A stretch of DNA of 64,000 nucleotides. It comes from JAIOSF01 sp963677755. GTDB taxonomy: Bacteria; Campylobacterota; Campylobacteria; Campylobacterales; Arcobacteraceae. Position 1 is the stretch's first letter; every line of letters begins with the position of its first letter. The stretch spans positions 1,550,001 to 1,614,000 of the forward strand of contig OY782506.1 of NCBI GenBank assembly GCA_963677755.1, given 5' to 3'. This document shows, one piece after another, positions 35,716-43,470 of this stretch. Both the position numbers and the translations under genes were made by a program. The notes below the pieces were generated by a model. The model was not told the origin of the DNA. It searched no databases and saw nothing but the letters and a program-made list of their open reading frames with translations.

Positions 35716-36690
35716 ATGAATTTAAAACAATACAAACAACAACTCATTGATTTACTCATTGACTTAAAAAAATTTGATGCAAATAAAGCAGATGTAGATT
35801 ATCAAGAGTTACAAAAACTTTTTGATATAGTATATGAAAGTGGTGTTTTAAATATAACACATCTTGAAAAAAGCATACAAGACAGTTACAAGCTAGAACT
35901 TTTTACATTTCTTTCTAGTATCTCTGGTACTCTATCTTTTTTAACTATACAAATTTTAGCATCTTTTAATATCATGACAAAAAACCATTATCACAAAAGA
36001 GAATGTTATTTTCATAAAAGGTGTGGAATATCTATTAACCACCTTCGTGCACCAGTTACAGTTATAAGTGGTGAAAAAGTTGAAGGTGGCTTTAAACTCA
36101 ATGGAACTTTAACTTGGGCTAGTGGTTATAAAATATTTGACACTTTACTTATAGGATTTCATAATGATAGTTTTGAATATGAAGCTATGACAAAATTTGA
36201 GCCACAAACTGGTTTTACTATAGGTGAAGCAGATGATACTTTTGTAGCATATGCTCTTAATACTGTAAATATAGAACTTAAAGACTTTTTTGTAAAAGAT
36301 GAGGATATAATCTCATCCAATTCCATAGGAAATTATACAAAAGAAAAATCAGCTTCAAAAACTGTCCATTTTTGTTTATATGGATTAGCAGTATCTGCTA
36401 TTTTACAATCAAAAAATAAACAATTTGCCTCTAAAGCAACTTACGACCTTGAAACACTTAAAGATAAAATTGTAACTTCAAATGATACTTACGAACTAGA
36501 CCTTTTGAGGGTTGAATTATTTAATTTGGTACAAGATATTGTTACAACTTCTATGATTTTAATAGGTGGAAAGTCTGTGCTTGCTTCAGAAAATTTACAA
36601 AGAGTCTATAGAGAACTTATAATGTTCAATTCAAACGGTTTAAACAATACTTTAAAAGATATGTTTAAAACAAAGTTTATTAATAGATAA
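35716..36690 (+). CDS. Acyl-CoA dehydrogenase-fold protein in the hyp operon
   Basis: A 324-residue protein resembling the acyl-CoA dehydrogenase/flavin monooxygenase fold. There is a helical N-terminal part (about 1-95), then a beta region with the family-like INHLRAPVTVISGEKVEG and LNGTLTWASGYKIFDTLLIG (about 108-150). A C-terminal four-helix region ends with IGGKSVLASENLQRVYREL (near 295), which parallels the GGxxxxxxxPLQRxxRD motif of that superfamily. It is shorter than typical members (380-400), and the usual catalytic Glu cannot be placed with confidence. It sits between mazG and LOG genes, upstream of hypE, all same strand and tightly spaced. Function in this context is unknown. Confidence 0.6.
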   Translation: MNLKQYKQQLIDLLIDLKKFDANKADVDYQELQKLFDIVYESGVLNITHLEKSIQDSYKLELFTFLSSISGTLSFLTIQILASFNIMTKNHYHKRECYFHKRCGISINHLRAPVTVISGEKVEGGFKLNGTLTWASGYKIFDTLLIGFHNDSFEYEAMTKFEPQTGFTIGEADDTFVAYALNTVNIELKDFFVKDEDIISSNSIGNYTKEKSASKTVHFCLYGLAVSAILQSKNKQFASKATYDLETLKDKIVTSNDTYELDLLRVELFNLVQDIVTTSMILIGGKSVLASENLQRVYRELIMFNSNGLNNTLKDMFKTKFINR

Positions 36691-36716
36691 TTAAAAACTA
36701 GAAAAAAAGGTAATTA

Positions 36717-37382
36717 ATGTCAGAATTAGAAAATGAATTTTTAGACAATAAAAATAAAGAAAAAGATATATGGAGAATGTTTAAAATACTAAGTGACTTT
36801 ACTGATGCTTATGAAGATTTAAATACTTTACCACCTGCTATATCTATCTTTGGAAGTGCTAGAACTTCTAAAGATGATCCAAACTACAAACAAGCTTATA
36901 AAATTTCTAAAAGGCTATCAAAAGAGGGATTTGCAATTATCACAGGTGGTGGTGGAGGTATTATGGAAGCTGGAAATAAAGGAGCTAAAATATCTGTTGG
37001 TCTTAATATCCAATTACCAAATGAACAAAAAATCAATAAATTTGTAAAAAAATCTTTATTATTTCGATACTTTTTTACAAGAAAAGTAACTTTTATCAAA
37101 TATTCTGTGGCTTTTGTTGTTATGCCTGGAGGATTTGGTACTTTAGATGAACTTTCAGAAGCATTATGTTTAGTACAAACAAAAAGAATGGGTGCTTTTC
37201 CTATAGTATTGTTTGGGAAAGAGTTTTTCACTCCTCTTGAAGAGTTTTTTAAAGTAATGTTAAAACACAAATATATAGAGAAAAAAGATTTATCAACTTA
37301 TCTTATAACAGATGATATAGAAGAAGCAGTAGCATACATAGAAAAATACACTATAAAAAATGGATATAACTCATGGACATAA
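36717..37382 (+). CDS. LOG-family (TIGR00730) nucleotide phosphoribohydrolase-like protein
   Basis: Rossmann-fold protein of 221 residues, related to LOG cytokinin-activating enzymes and bacterial PpnN/YgdH-type nucleotide 5'-monophosphate nucleosidases. Motifs are SIFGSARTSKDDP near 41, ITGGGGGIMEAGNKGA near 77 and VMPGGFGTLDELSEAL near 138, the last being the conserved PGGxGTxxE active site. It overlaps the start of hypE by 10 bases, so it is translated together with hydrogenase maturation genes. Older annotation as lysine decarboxylase is not supported. Confidence 0.88.
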   Translation: MSELENEFLDNKNKEKDIWRMFKILSDFTDAYEDLNTLPPAISIFGSARTSKDDPNYKQAYKISKRLSKEGFAIITGGGGGIMEAGNKGAKISVGLNIQLPNEQKINKFVKKSLLFRYFFTRKVTFIKYSVAFVVMPGGFGTLDELSEALCLVQTKRMGAFPIVLFGKEFFTPLEEFFKVMLKHKYIEKKDLSTYLITDDIEEAVAYIEKYTIKNGYNSWT

Positions 37383-38362
37383 TAAAATTAGCTCACGGTA
37401 ACGGTGGTGAAGAGAACAATAAACTTATAAGTGAAGTTTTTTATAAAGCTTTCCAAAATGAGATTTTAGAAAAAAGTGAAGATGCTGCAATAATAGAAGA
37501 TGGAAAACTTGCTTTTTCAACAGATAGCTTTACTGTGAGTCCTTTATTTTTTAATGGTGCAAATATAGGAAAACTCGCTGTCTGTGGAACTTGTAATGAC
37601 TTAGCAATGATGGGGGCAAAACCTAAATATCTTACTTGTAGTGTAATTATTGAAGAGGGTTTTTCAGTAACTGATTTAAAAACTATTGTTACCTCGATGA
37701 AAGAAGAATTAGAAAAAAATGGTGCAATAGTTGTAAGTGGTGATACAAAAGTGATGCCCAAAGGTACTATTGATAAAATCATCATAAATACAACTGGAAT
37801 TGGTGAAATAACAAAAGCAAATATTAGTTCAAATAATATTACATCTGATGATATAATACTTGTAAATAGAGATATAGGAGCCCATGGAGCTACAATCTTT
37901 ACTGCTCGTGAAGGAATTGATATGAGCAGTAGTTTACAAAGCGATTGTGCTTCACTTTACCCTATAGTTAAAACTCTCATAGATGTCAATATAAATATAA
38001 CAGCTTTAAGAGATGCCACAAGAGGTGGAGTAAGTGCTGTTTTAAATGAATGGTCAAAACAATCAAATATTTGTATAGAAGTAGATGAAGATTCAATTCC
38101 AGTGAGTGATGAAGTAAATGGTGTTTGTGAGATGTTAGGGTTTGAACCTACTGCTTTGGCAAATGAAGGGACATTTGTATTGGCTATCAAAAAAGAAGAT
38201 AAAGACAAAGCTCTTCAAGTTTTAAAAAACTTTAATCAAAATGCTTCAATTATAGGTAAAGTTACCGATAAATATTTACAAAAAGTTGTTTTAAATAGTT
38301 CTTATGGAACATCAAGATTTTTAGATACACCAACAGGTGAATTACTTCCAAGAATTTGTTAA
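37373..38362 (+). CDS. hypE: Hydrogenase maturation dehydratase HypE
   Basis: Receives the carbamoyl group from HypF on its C-terminal Cys and dehydrates it to thiocyanate for the Fe centre. The 329-residue protein starts with the typical LAHGNGGEENNKLI and has FSTDSFTVSPLFFNGANIGK and LRDATRGGVSAVLNEWS. It ends exactly with PRIC, the catalytic C-terminal cysteine tail. Overlaps the LOG-family gene. Confidence 0.97.
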   Translation: MDIIKLAHGNGGEENNKLISEVFYKAFQNEILEKSEDAAIIEDGKLAFSTDSFTVSPLFFNGANIGKLAVCGTCNDLAMMGAKPKYLTCSVIIEEGFSVTDLKTIVTSMKEELEKNGAIVVSGDTKVMPKGTIDKIIINTTGIGEITKANISSNNITSDDIILVNRDIGAHGATIFTAREGIDMSSSLQSDCASLYPIVKTLIDVNINITALRDATRGGVSAVLNEWSKQSNICIEVDEDSIPVSDEVNGVCEMLGFEPTALANEGTFVLAIKKEDKDKALQVLKNFNQNASIIGKVTDKYLQKVVLNSSYGTSRFLDTPTGELLPRIC

Positions 38363-38387
38363 ACTAAGTAAAAAAGGATATAGAATA

Positions 38388-39731
38388 ATGGCATATTATA
38401 CTTCATACGGTGCAGCAGGAGAGGTAACTGGTTCGTGTCATTTACTGACAATAGGGAAAATTAATATTTTAATAGATTGTGGAATGTTTCAAGGTGAAGA
38501 GAGTGAACTAAACTTTGAACCTTTTGGTTTTAATCCAGAGGATATAGATTATCTCATAGTAACACATGCCCATTTAGACCATATAGGAAGAATTCCTCTT
38601 TTAGTAAAAGAAGGATTTAACAAAAAAATCATCACCACAAAAGCAACAGCTAGTATAGCACAATTAATGCTTAAAAATTCAGCAGGAATACTAGAAACGA
38701 AAAAAGAAAAACTCTATACAACTGCTGATGCTGAAACTGCATTACAGTATTTTGGTACCTATTTAGAATGTGATGAATCTATGGTATTAGCCCAAAATAT
38801 TAAAATCACTTTTAAAAATGCGGGACATATTCTAGGTTCTATTAGTGTTAAGATTGAATTTAATGATGAAGGGATAGATAAAAGTGCTATCTTTTCAGGA
38901 GATATAGGACAACAAGAAAGAGTTATTACAGCTCCGTTAGAGTATTGGGATAAAGGAAACTATATCTTTGTAGAATCTACTTATGGTTCATCTTTACATA
39001 CGGAATTAAGTATTTCAATTGAAAGTTTTAGAAAACAAATATTAGAAACTTTAAATCATGGAGGAACAGTAGTAATACCCTCTTTTGCATTGGAAAGAAC
39101 CCAAGAGATACTTTATCTTCTAAAACAGCTAAGTCAAGAGGGGAAACTTAAAAATATCCCTGTTTTTCTTGATGCACCACTTGCAATAAATGTAACAAAA
39201 ACATTTGGAAATTATCCAAAACTTTTTTCTGAAGAAGTTATGCAAATAATGAAAGAAGGTGAAAACCCTTTTGATTTTGAAGAACTAAGCCATACTTACA
39301 GTAAAGAGGAATCTCAACAAATAAATACTCATACAGAGGCAAAAATCATTATAGCTGGTAGTGGTATGTGTGAAGGTGGACGAGTTAATTATCACCTTAT
39401 TAGATATTTAGGAGATAAAAAGAATCTTGTTTTATTTGTTGGATTTCAAGTAAAAAGTACTTTAGGAGACAAAATATCTAGTGGAAATAATCATATTGAG
39501 ATACTTGGTGTTGATGTAAATGTAAAAGCCACAGTTGGTTATGTATCTGGGTTTTCTGCTCATGCAGACCAACAAGAACTTTTAGAATGGATTGATAACA
39601 TTGAAGATATATATTGTGTATACCTTATACATGGAGACACGCAACAACTTCAAACACTCAAACAAAAAGTCAAAACAAATTTAGATGAAAAAGTTCATAT
39701 TGTTAAAATGAATGAAAGAATACATCTATAA
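38388..39731 (+). CDS. Beta-CASP metallo-beta-lactamase-fold RNase/hydrolase
   Basis: A 447-residue protein of the CPSF73/Ysh1-like beta-CASP family, probably an RNA-processing nuclease. The metal-binding motif VTHAHLDHIGRIPLL lies near residue 60, with further ligands in KNAGHILGS and FSGDIGQQER. The beta-CASP insert contains VVIPSFALERTQEILYLL and GSGMCEGGRVNYHL, and the C-terminal His motif is FSAHADQQELLEWI. The ATG at 38388 is chosen because AAAAAGGA precedes it and the conserved fold begins there; an in-frame ATG at 38337 lies inside hypE. It follows hypE by 25 bases, so probably shares its transcript. It converges with the Na/Pi symporter gene. Confidence 0.9.
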   Translation: MAYYTSYGAAGEVTGSCHLLTIGKINILIDCGMFQGEESELNFEPFGFNPEDIDYLIVTHAHLDHIGRIPLLVKEGFNKKIITTKATASIAQLMLKNSAGILETKKEKLYTTADAETALQYFGTYLECDESMVLAQNIKITFKNAGHILGSISVKIEFNDEGIDKSAIFSGDIGQQERVITAPLEYWDKGNYIFVESTYGSSLHTELSISIESFRKQILETLNHGGTVVIPSFALERTQEILYLLKQLSQEGKLKNIPVFLDAPLAINVTKTFGNYPKLFSEEVMQIMKEGENPFDFEELSHTYSKEESQQINTHTEAKIIIAGSGMCEGGRVNYHLIRYLGDKKNLVLFVGFQVKSTLGDKISSGNNHIEILGVDVNVKATVGYVSGFSAHADQQELLEWIDNIEDIYCVYLIHGDTQQLQTLKQKVKTNLDEKVHIVKMNERIHL

Positions 39732-39734
39732 ATT

Positions 39735-41339
39735 TTATTTGCCAGATATGAGTATGGCTCGGTGAAGGTAATAGTTAATACGCGAAATATGTACACTCAC
39801 ACGATACAACCAGCGTATAGCTTCTAGCCTATCTGAACCATCTGGTACATCTAACTCTCCACTTGCAATTTGGTTTGCTACCTCTTCCCTATAACTTTGC
39901 CGTATTTCTTCTATTTTATTAGTTAATTTTTGACTACTTTTTACAACATCACTCCATTTGTTTGTTTCTTGAACTGTTATTGTATCTACAACAATAGTAT
40001 CTAATTGTTCTATGAGAGTTTGTAGCTGCTCAATACTTTTCGCACACACTACTCTTTCTTCTTCCTCTTCACATCGTTCATGTAATCGTTGAAGATGATC
40101 AATAATATGTATAATAGCAATGAGATAATCCCATTGTGGAGTAGCTTTGTTATGAATATGTATTTTATCTGCGAACTGATGAGTTTCATCTAGTACTCTT
40201 TGTATCTGTTTTATATTCATACGATTATATTTGGATTTATCATCTATAATATTACTTATATGTCCCAAAATTGCCATATACTCTTTGAGAACACTTTGCA
40301 ATAAAATATTCAGTGCCATTTGTGGCTCTTTGAGTAACTCTTCATCTAAAGTATTAATAAATGAATTACCTTTTTCTTTTATAGTTTTTTGAATAAACCT
40401 TTCAAAAGTACTCGTAAATGGCAAAATAATCAAAACACTCATTATATTATAGGAACTGTGAAATGCCACCAAAGCGATTTCACCATTTAATTCAATAAAC
40501 TCAGGTTCTATATATTCCAAAATTCCCATAAAAGGGGTAATAAACATAAAAGCAAATATAGCACTAAAAAGATTATAAATAACATGAGAAAAGCCTGTTC
40601 TTCGAGCATTTATATTTCCACCAATGGTAGCCATTGCAGCTGTTACTGTTGTCCCTACATCCATACCAATAACTAAAGCGGCAGCCTGTTCAAAGTTCAC
40701 AGCACCTCCATAAAGAAGCGTTAAAGTAACAGCAATTCCTGCACTTGAAGCTTGTGTTATCATCGTAACAATAATACCAATTCCAACAAGAAGAAGGCGT
40801 CCTGTTATTGAATCATCAGGTAATAACTCAGGAGTTAAAATAGTTTCAAAACCTTTTGTTGCTTCTTGCATCGTATCAATACCAACAAAAATAAGCCCAA
40901 AACCAGCAATTGCAAAACCAATAGAGGAGATATTATCTTTGGCAAAAAGTTTTAATATAGCCCCTAAAAAAATAAAAGGTAAAACAACAGTACCAAGACT
41001 AAACTTTAATCCAAAAACAGCCACAATCCAACCAGTAAATGTACTCCCTATATTTGCACCAAAAATGATACCAAGGGATTGTGAAAAAGTAATAATACCA
41101 GCTCCAACAAAACCAACAGCCGTTACTGTTGTAGCACTTGATGATTGTAACATTGCAGTCATAAAAGCACCACTTAAAGCACCACTATAAGGACTAGTGG
41201 TAAAGTGCAACATTATATTCCGTAACGCATCTCCAGTTGCAGATTGCAACCCCTTAGTCATAATAATAAGTCCAATCAAAAATATACCAAGTCCACCAAG
41301 TAAAGTAACAATATCAAGTATCTTTGAAAAGTCTATCAT
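39735..41339 (-). CDS. Na+/phosphate symporter with PhoU-like C-terminus (NptA/PNaS family)
   Basis: Inner-membrane phosphate transporter of 534 residues. It has the two inverted family repeats, with AMLQSSSATTVTAVGFVGAG near 62 and MITQASSAGIAVTLTLLYGG near 190 (QSSSA/QASSA motifs binding sodium and phosphate), and 8-9 membrane helices up to about 310. A long helical cytoplasmic PhoU-like region (about 340-534) follows, typical of the YjbB subgroup. It stands alone on the minus strand between hypE/beta-CASP and hypA, splitting the hyp genes. Confidence 0.9.
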   Translation of the reverse strand: MIDFSKILDIVTLLGGLGIFLIGLIIMTKGLQSATGDALRNIMLHFTTSPYSGALSGAFMTAMLQSSSATTVTAVGFVGAGIITFSQSLGIIFGANIGSTFTGWIVAVFGLKFSLGTVVLPFIFLGAILKLFAKDNISSIGFAIAGFGLIFVGIDTMQEATKGFETILTPELLPDDSITGRLLLVGIGIIVTMITQASSAGIAVTLTLLYGGAVNFEQAAALVIGMDVGTTVTAAMATIGGNINARRTGFSHVIYNLFSAIFAFMFITPFMGILEYIEPEFIELNGEIALVAFHSSYNIMSVLIILPFTSTFERFIQKTIKEKGNSFINTLDEELLKEPQMALNILLQSVLKEYMAILGHISNIIDDKSKYNRMNIKQIQRVLDETHQFADKIHIHNKATPQWDYLIAIIHIIDHLQRLHERCEEEEERVVCAKSIEQLQTLIEQLDTIVVDTITVQETNKWSDVVKSSQKLTNKIEEIRQSYREEVANQIASGELDVPDGSDRLEAIRWLYRVSVHISRINYYLHRAILISGK

Positions 41340-41427
41340 ATTTACACCAATATTTTTTCTTCTAGTTTACATATTTTTTTATTAATTATTGATATAATAG
41401 CCTTTAAAATAAAAAAAGGATAACTAT

Positions 41428-41769
41428 ATGCATGAATATAGTATTGTACAATCACTTTTAGACAGTTGTGAAGAGAATGCAAAAGTAAATAATGCTACAA
41501 AGGTAACCAAAGTAGTAGTTAAAATTGGTGTTATGAGTGGAGTTGAACCAGACTTATTGCAAACTGCATTTGATACTTTTAAAGAGGAAACAATCTGTCA
41601 TAATGCTCAATTTATTATCAATATACAAAAAGTAAAAATACTCTGTAATGAATGTCAGACAACTAGTGAATTAGAAAAAAATGAATATTGCTGTCCAAAA
41701 TGTCAAAGTACCCAACTGGATATTTTAGATGGTGAAGAGATGTTTTTGATGTCATTAGAACTTGAGTAA
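41428..41769 (+). CDS. hypA: Hydrogenase nickel-insertion protein HypA
   Basis: Nickel metallochaperone partner of HypB, 113 residues. It begins with the nickel-binding MHEYSIVQSLLDSCEEN (essential His2) and contains a zinc domain with two Cys pairs, LCNECQTTSE and YCCPKCQSTQ. A hairpin 5-27 bases after its stop (41774-41796, AAATCCCTT/AAGGGATTT) is the likely terminator, and the mobile element starts in it. Confidence 0.96.
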   Translation: MHEYSIVQSLLDSCEENAKVNNATKVTKVVVKIGVMSGVEPDLLQTAFDTFKEETICHNAQFIINIQKVKILCNECQTTSELEKNEYCCPKCQSTQLDILDGEEMFLMSLELE

Positions 41770-41773
41770 TATA

Positions 41774-41796
41774 AAATCCCTTATTTAAAGGGATTT
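41774..41796 (+). terminator. Hairpin after hypA
   Basis: Perfect 9-bp stem AAATCCCTT / AAGGGATTT, loop ATTTA, five bases after the hypA stop. Followed by AT-rich DNA without a clean T run. It coincides with the left end of the mobile element. Confidence 0.6.
41775..41792. repeat. Left candidate attachment core
   Basis: AATCCCTTATTTAAAGGG; matches the right-end copy at 53587-53604 in 16 of 18 positions (swap of AT for TA in the middle). Both are also hairpins, so similarity might reflect two terminators rather than an att duplication. Confidence 0.4.
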
Positions 41797-41827
41797 AAGT
41801 TATATAAATATATCAATTTTATATTTT

Positions 41828-41858
41828 TGGTTGTATATTTTATTTTATTAAGTTGTAT
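41828..41858 (+). repeat. Left arm-type repeats of the integrase
   Basis: TGGTTGTAT (41828-41836) and AAGTTGTAT (41850-41858), 22 bases apart and same orientation. They match the three AGGTTGTAT copies at the right end, so they are candidate integrase arm-binding sites. Confidence 0.5.
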
Positions 41859-41907
41859 AATTAAGTAGGTTAAAGGTAGAATAAATTATCTGAAAAAAAG
41901 GTAAATT

Positions 41908-43389
41908 ATGAAACTAATTAAAACTGAAATCCCAAGTTATTATTATCAACAAAATAAAAATGGTATTACCTATTATTATTCATATAAAGATAAATTGACA
42001 AAACAATCAAAAAGAAAAAAAATATATAGTTGTGGAGAACATACAACTAATAATTTAAAATATACTGTAAGTATTACAGAAGATTTACTAAAAAATGAAA
42101 CAACTAAACAAATCCTAACAGAGAAAAATGATAATATTGATGAAACTTTGAGGGTTGAACATTTTACATTAAATGAAATTATTGATTTACACCACAAAAG
42201 ATTTTATAATAGAAAAGTTAGAGAATTAAAAGAACTATATTCTGGATTAAGTGAAGAAGAGTTTAATAGTAATACAATAGTTAAGAAAAAATTATATGGT
42301 ATCAAAAGGAGAATATTACAATATAATAAAAATGTTAGAAAATCAAGTCTTGGAACTATGAGGTTTAAAGAGATAACAAGAAGAAAAATCAATAATTATT
42401 TAGAGACTGAATTAAATCAAAACCTTTCTTTAAAAACAAAATATAATATTATGGTATTTGTTAGAACAGCCATTAATTCAATGATTAGAAATGATTATAT
42501 TAAAGGGGAAAATGTATTTGAAAAAATAGACATTAAGAATGATAAAAGACAGAGAACAAGAGTATTAAGTACAGAAGAGATTGAATTATTTTTAAAAGAG
42601 TGTAAAAAATGGAACAAACCACTTGAAGTTGAAATACAAAGAAGTGATAGTAATAGGACATATAAAAGAATAAGAAAACCTAACTATAATATCTATACAG
42701 CAGCTTATTTAGGGGTTATTACAGCGGGTAGGTCTAGTTCTGTATTAACAATTAAGAAAAAAGATATTGATCTTAAAAATCAAACAATAACTTTAATCAA
42801 TCATAAATCAAATAATTCAAAATACAAAATACCAATTAATAAAGACTCCATTGAATGGTTTAAAAAGAAACTACAATTTTATAATGATGATGATTATTTA
42901 CTACAACCAAATAGTGAATACACAAGAAAAAAAGTAGGAAAAAATAATCCACTTACATTTATTCCAAGAGAAGTTTATAATATAATGAATAGACTATTCA
43001 ATGAGGGTATAAATAGAAATGTAAATCTTGAAAGAGATAATATGGTAAATTACCATACTATAAGAAGAAGTGTCGCGACTAACCTCGCAATTGGTGGGGT
43101 TAGTGTATATAAAATCAAAAAGTTATTAGACCATAAATCAATTGATATCACAGAACATTATCTTAATTTATCACACTTAGATTATAAAGAGGATTTGACT
43201 ATATTTCAGAATGAATTATTTAAAGGATTTAATACTTTAATAACTGAAACAGAAGTAAAAAATGAACCTAATAACACAACAGACAATACGTCTAGTTTTG
43301 AGAAATTAAAAGAATTAGTAGATATGGTTAAAAATGGTTTTATCACACAAGAAGAGTTTGAGATTGAGAAAAAGAGATTATATAACTAA
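41908..43389 (+). CDS. Tyrosine recombinase/integrase of the mobile element
   Basis: Site-specific integrase of 493 residues. An N-terminal arm-binding region (about 1-60) is followed by a SAM-like core-binding domain (about 85-200) and the catalytic domain (about 215-440). Catalytic residues are visible as Arg275 (ITAGRSSSVLTIKKKD), the HxxR box (YHTIRRSVATNLA, His383/Arg386) and the nucleophile Tyr418 (LDHKSIDITEHYLNL). A C-terminal SHOCT-like tail (KLKELVDMVKNGFITQEEFE) is unusual for an integrase. The gene starts 116 bases from the putative left core, as expected for an element-end integrase, and points into the element. Confidence 0.92.
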   Translation: MKLIKTEIPSYYYQQNKNGITYYYSYKDKLTKQSKRKKIYSCGEHTTNNLKYTVSITEDLLKNETTKQILTEKNDNIDETLRVEHFTLNEIIDLHHKRFYNRKVRELKELYSGLSEEEFNSNTIVKKKLYGIKRRILQYNKNVRKSSLGTMRFKEITRRKINNYLETELNQNLSLKTKYNIMVFVRTAINSMIRNDYIKGENVFEKIDIKNDKRQRTRVLSTEEIELFLKECKKWNKPLEVEIQRSDSNRTYKRIRKPNYNIYTAAYLGVITAGRSSSVLTIKKKDIDLKNQTITLINHKSNNSKYKIPINKDSIEWFKKKLQFYNDDDYLLQPNSEYTRKKVGKNNPLTFIPREVYNIMNRLFNEGINRNVNLERDNMVNYHTIRRSVATNLAIGGVSVYKIKKLLDHKSIDITEHYLNLSHLDYKEDLTIFQNELFKGFNTLITETEVKNEPNNTTDNTSSFEKLKELVDMVKNGFITQEEFEIEKKRLYN

Positions 43390-43470
43390 ATAGTATAAAA
43401 TATCCCTATTTTAAAACATACATTAATACTATTAAGATAAAATATAAACTATTTAAAAAATGGATAATTT

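Noticed and set aside
36896..37270. Open reading frame of 124 codons antisense to the LOG-family gene
   Set aside because: It lies wholly opposite a well-supported gene, has no family features and reflects codon bias of the real frame.
38337..38388. Upstream start for the beta-CASP protein
   Set aside because: The extra 17 codons lie inside hypE and have no ribosome site; the conserved fold begins at 38388.
41366..41398. Promoter of hypA (TTTACA and TATAAT)
   Set aside because: The boxes are 21 bases apart, too far for a standard sigma70 promoter; only the -10 is convincing.
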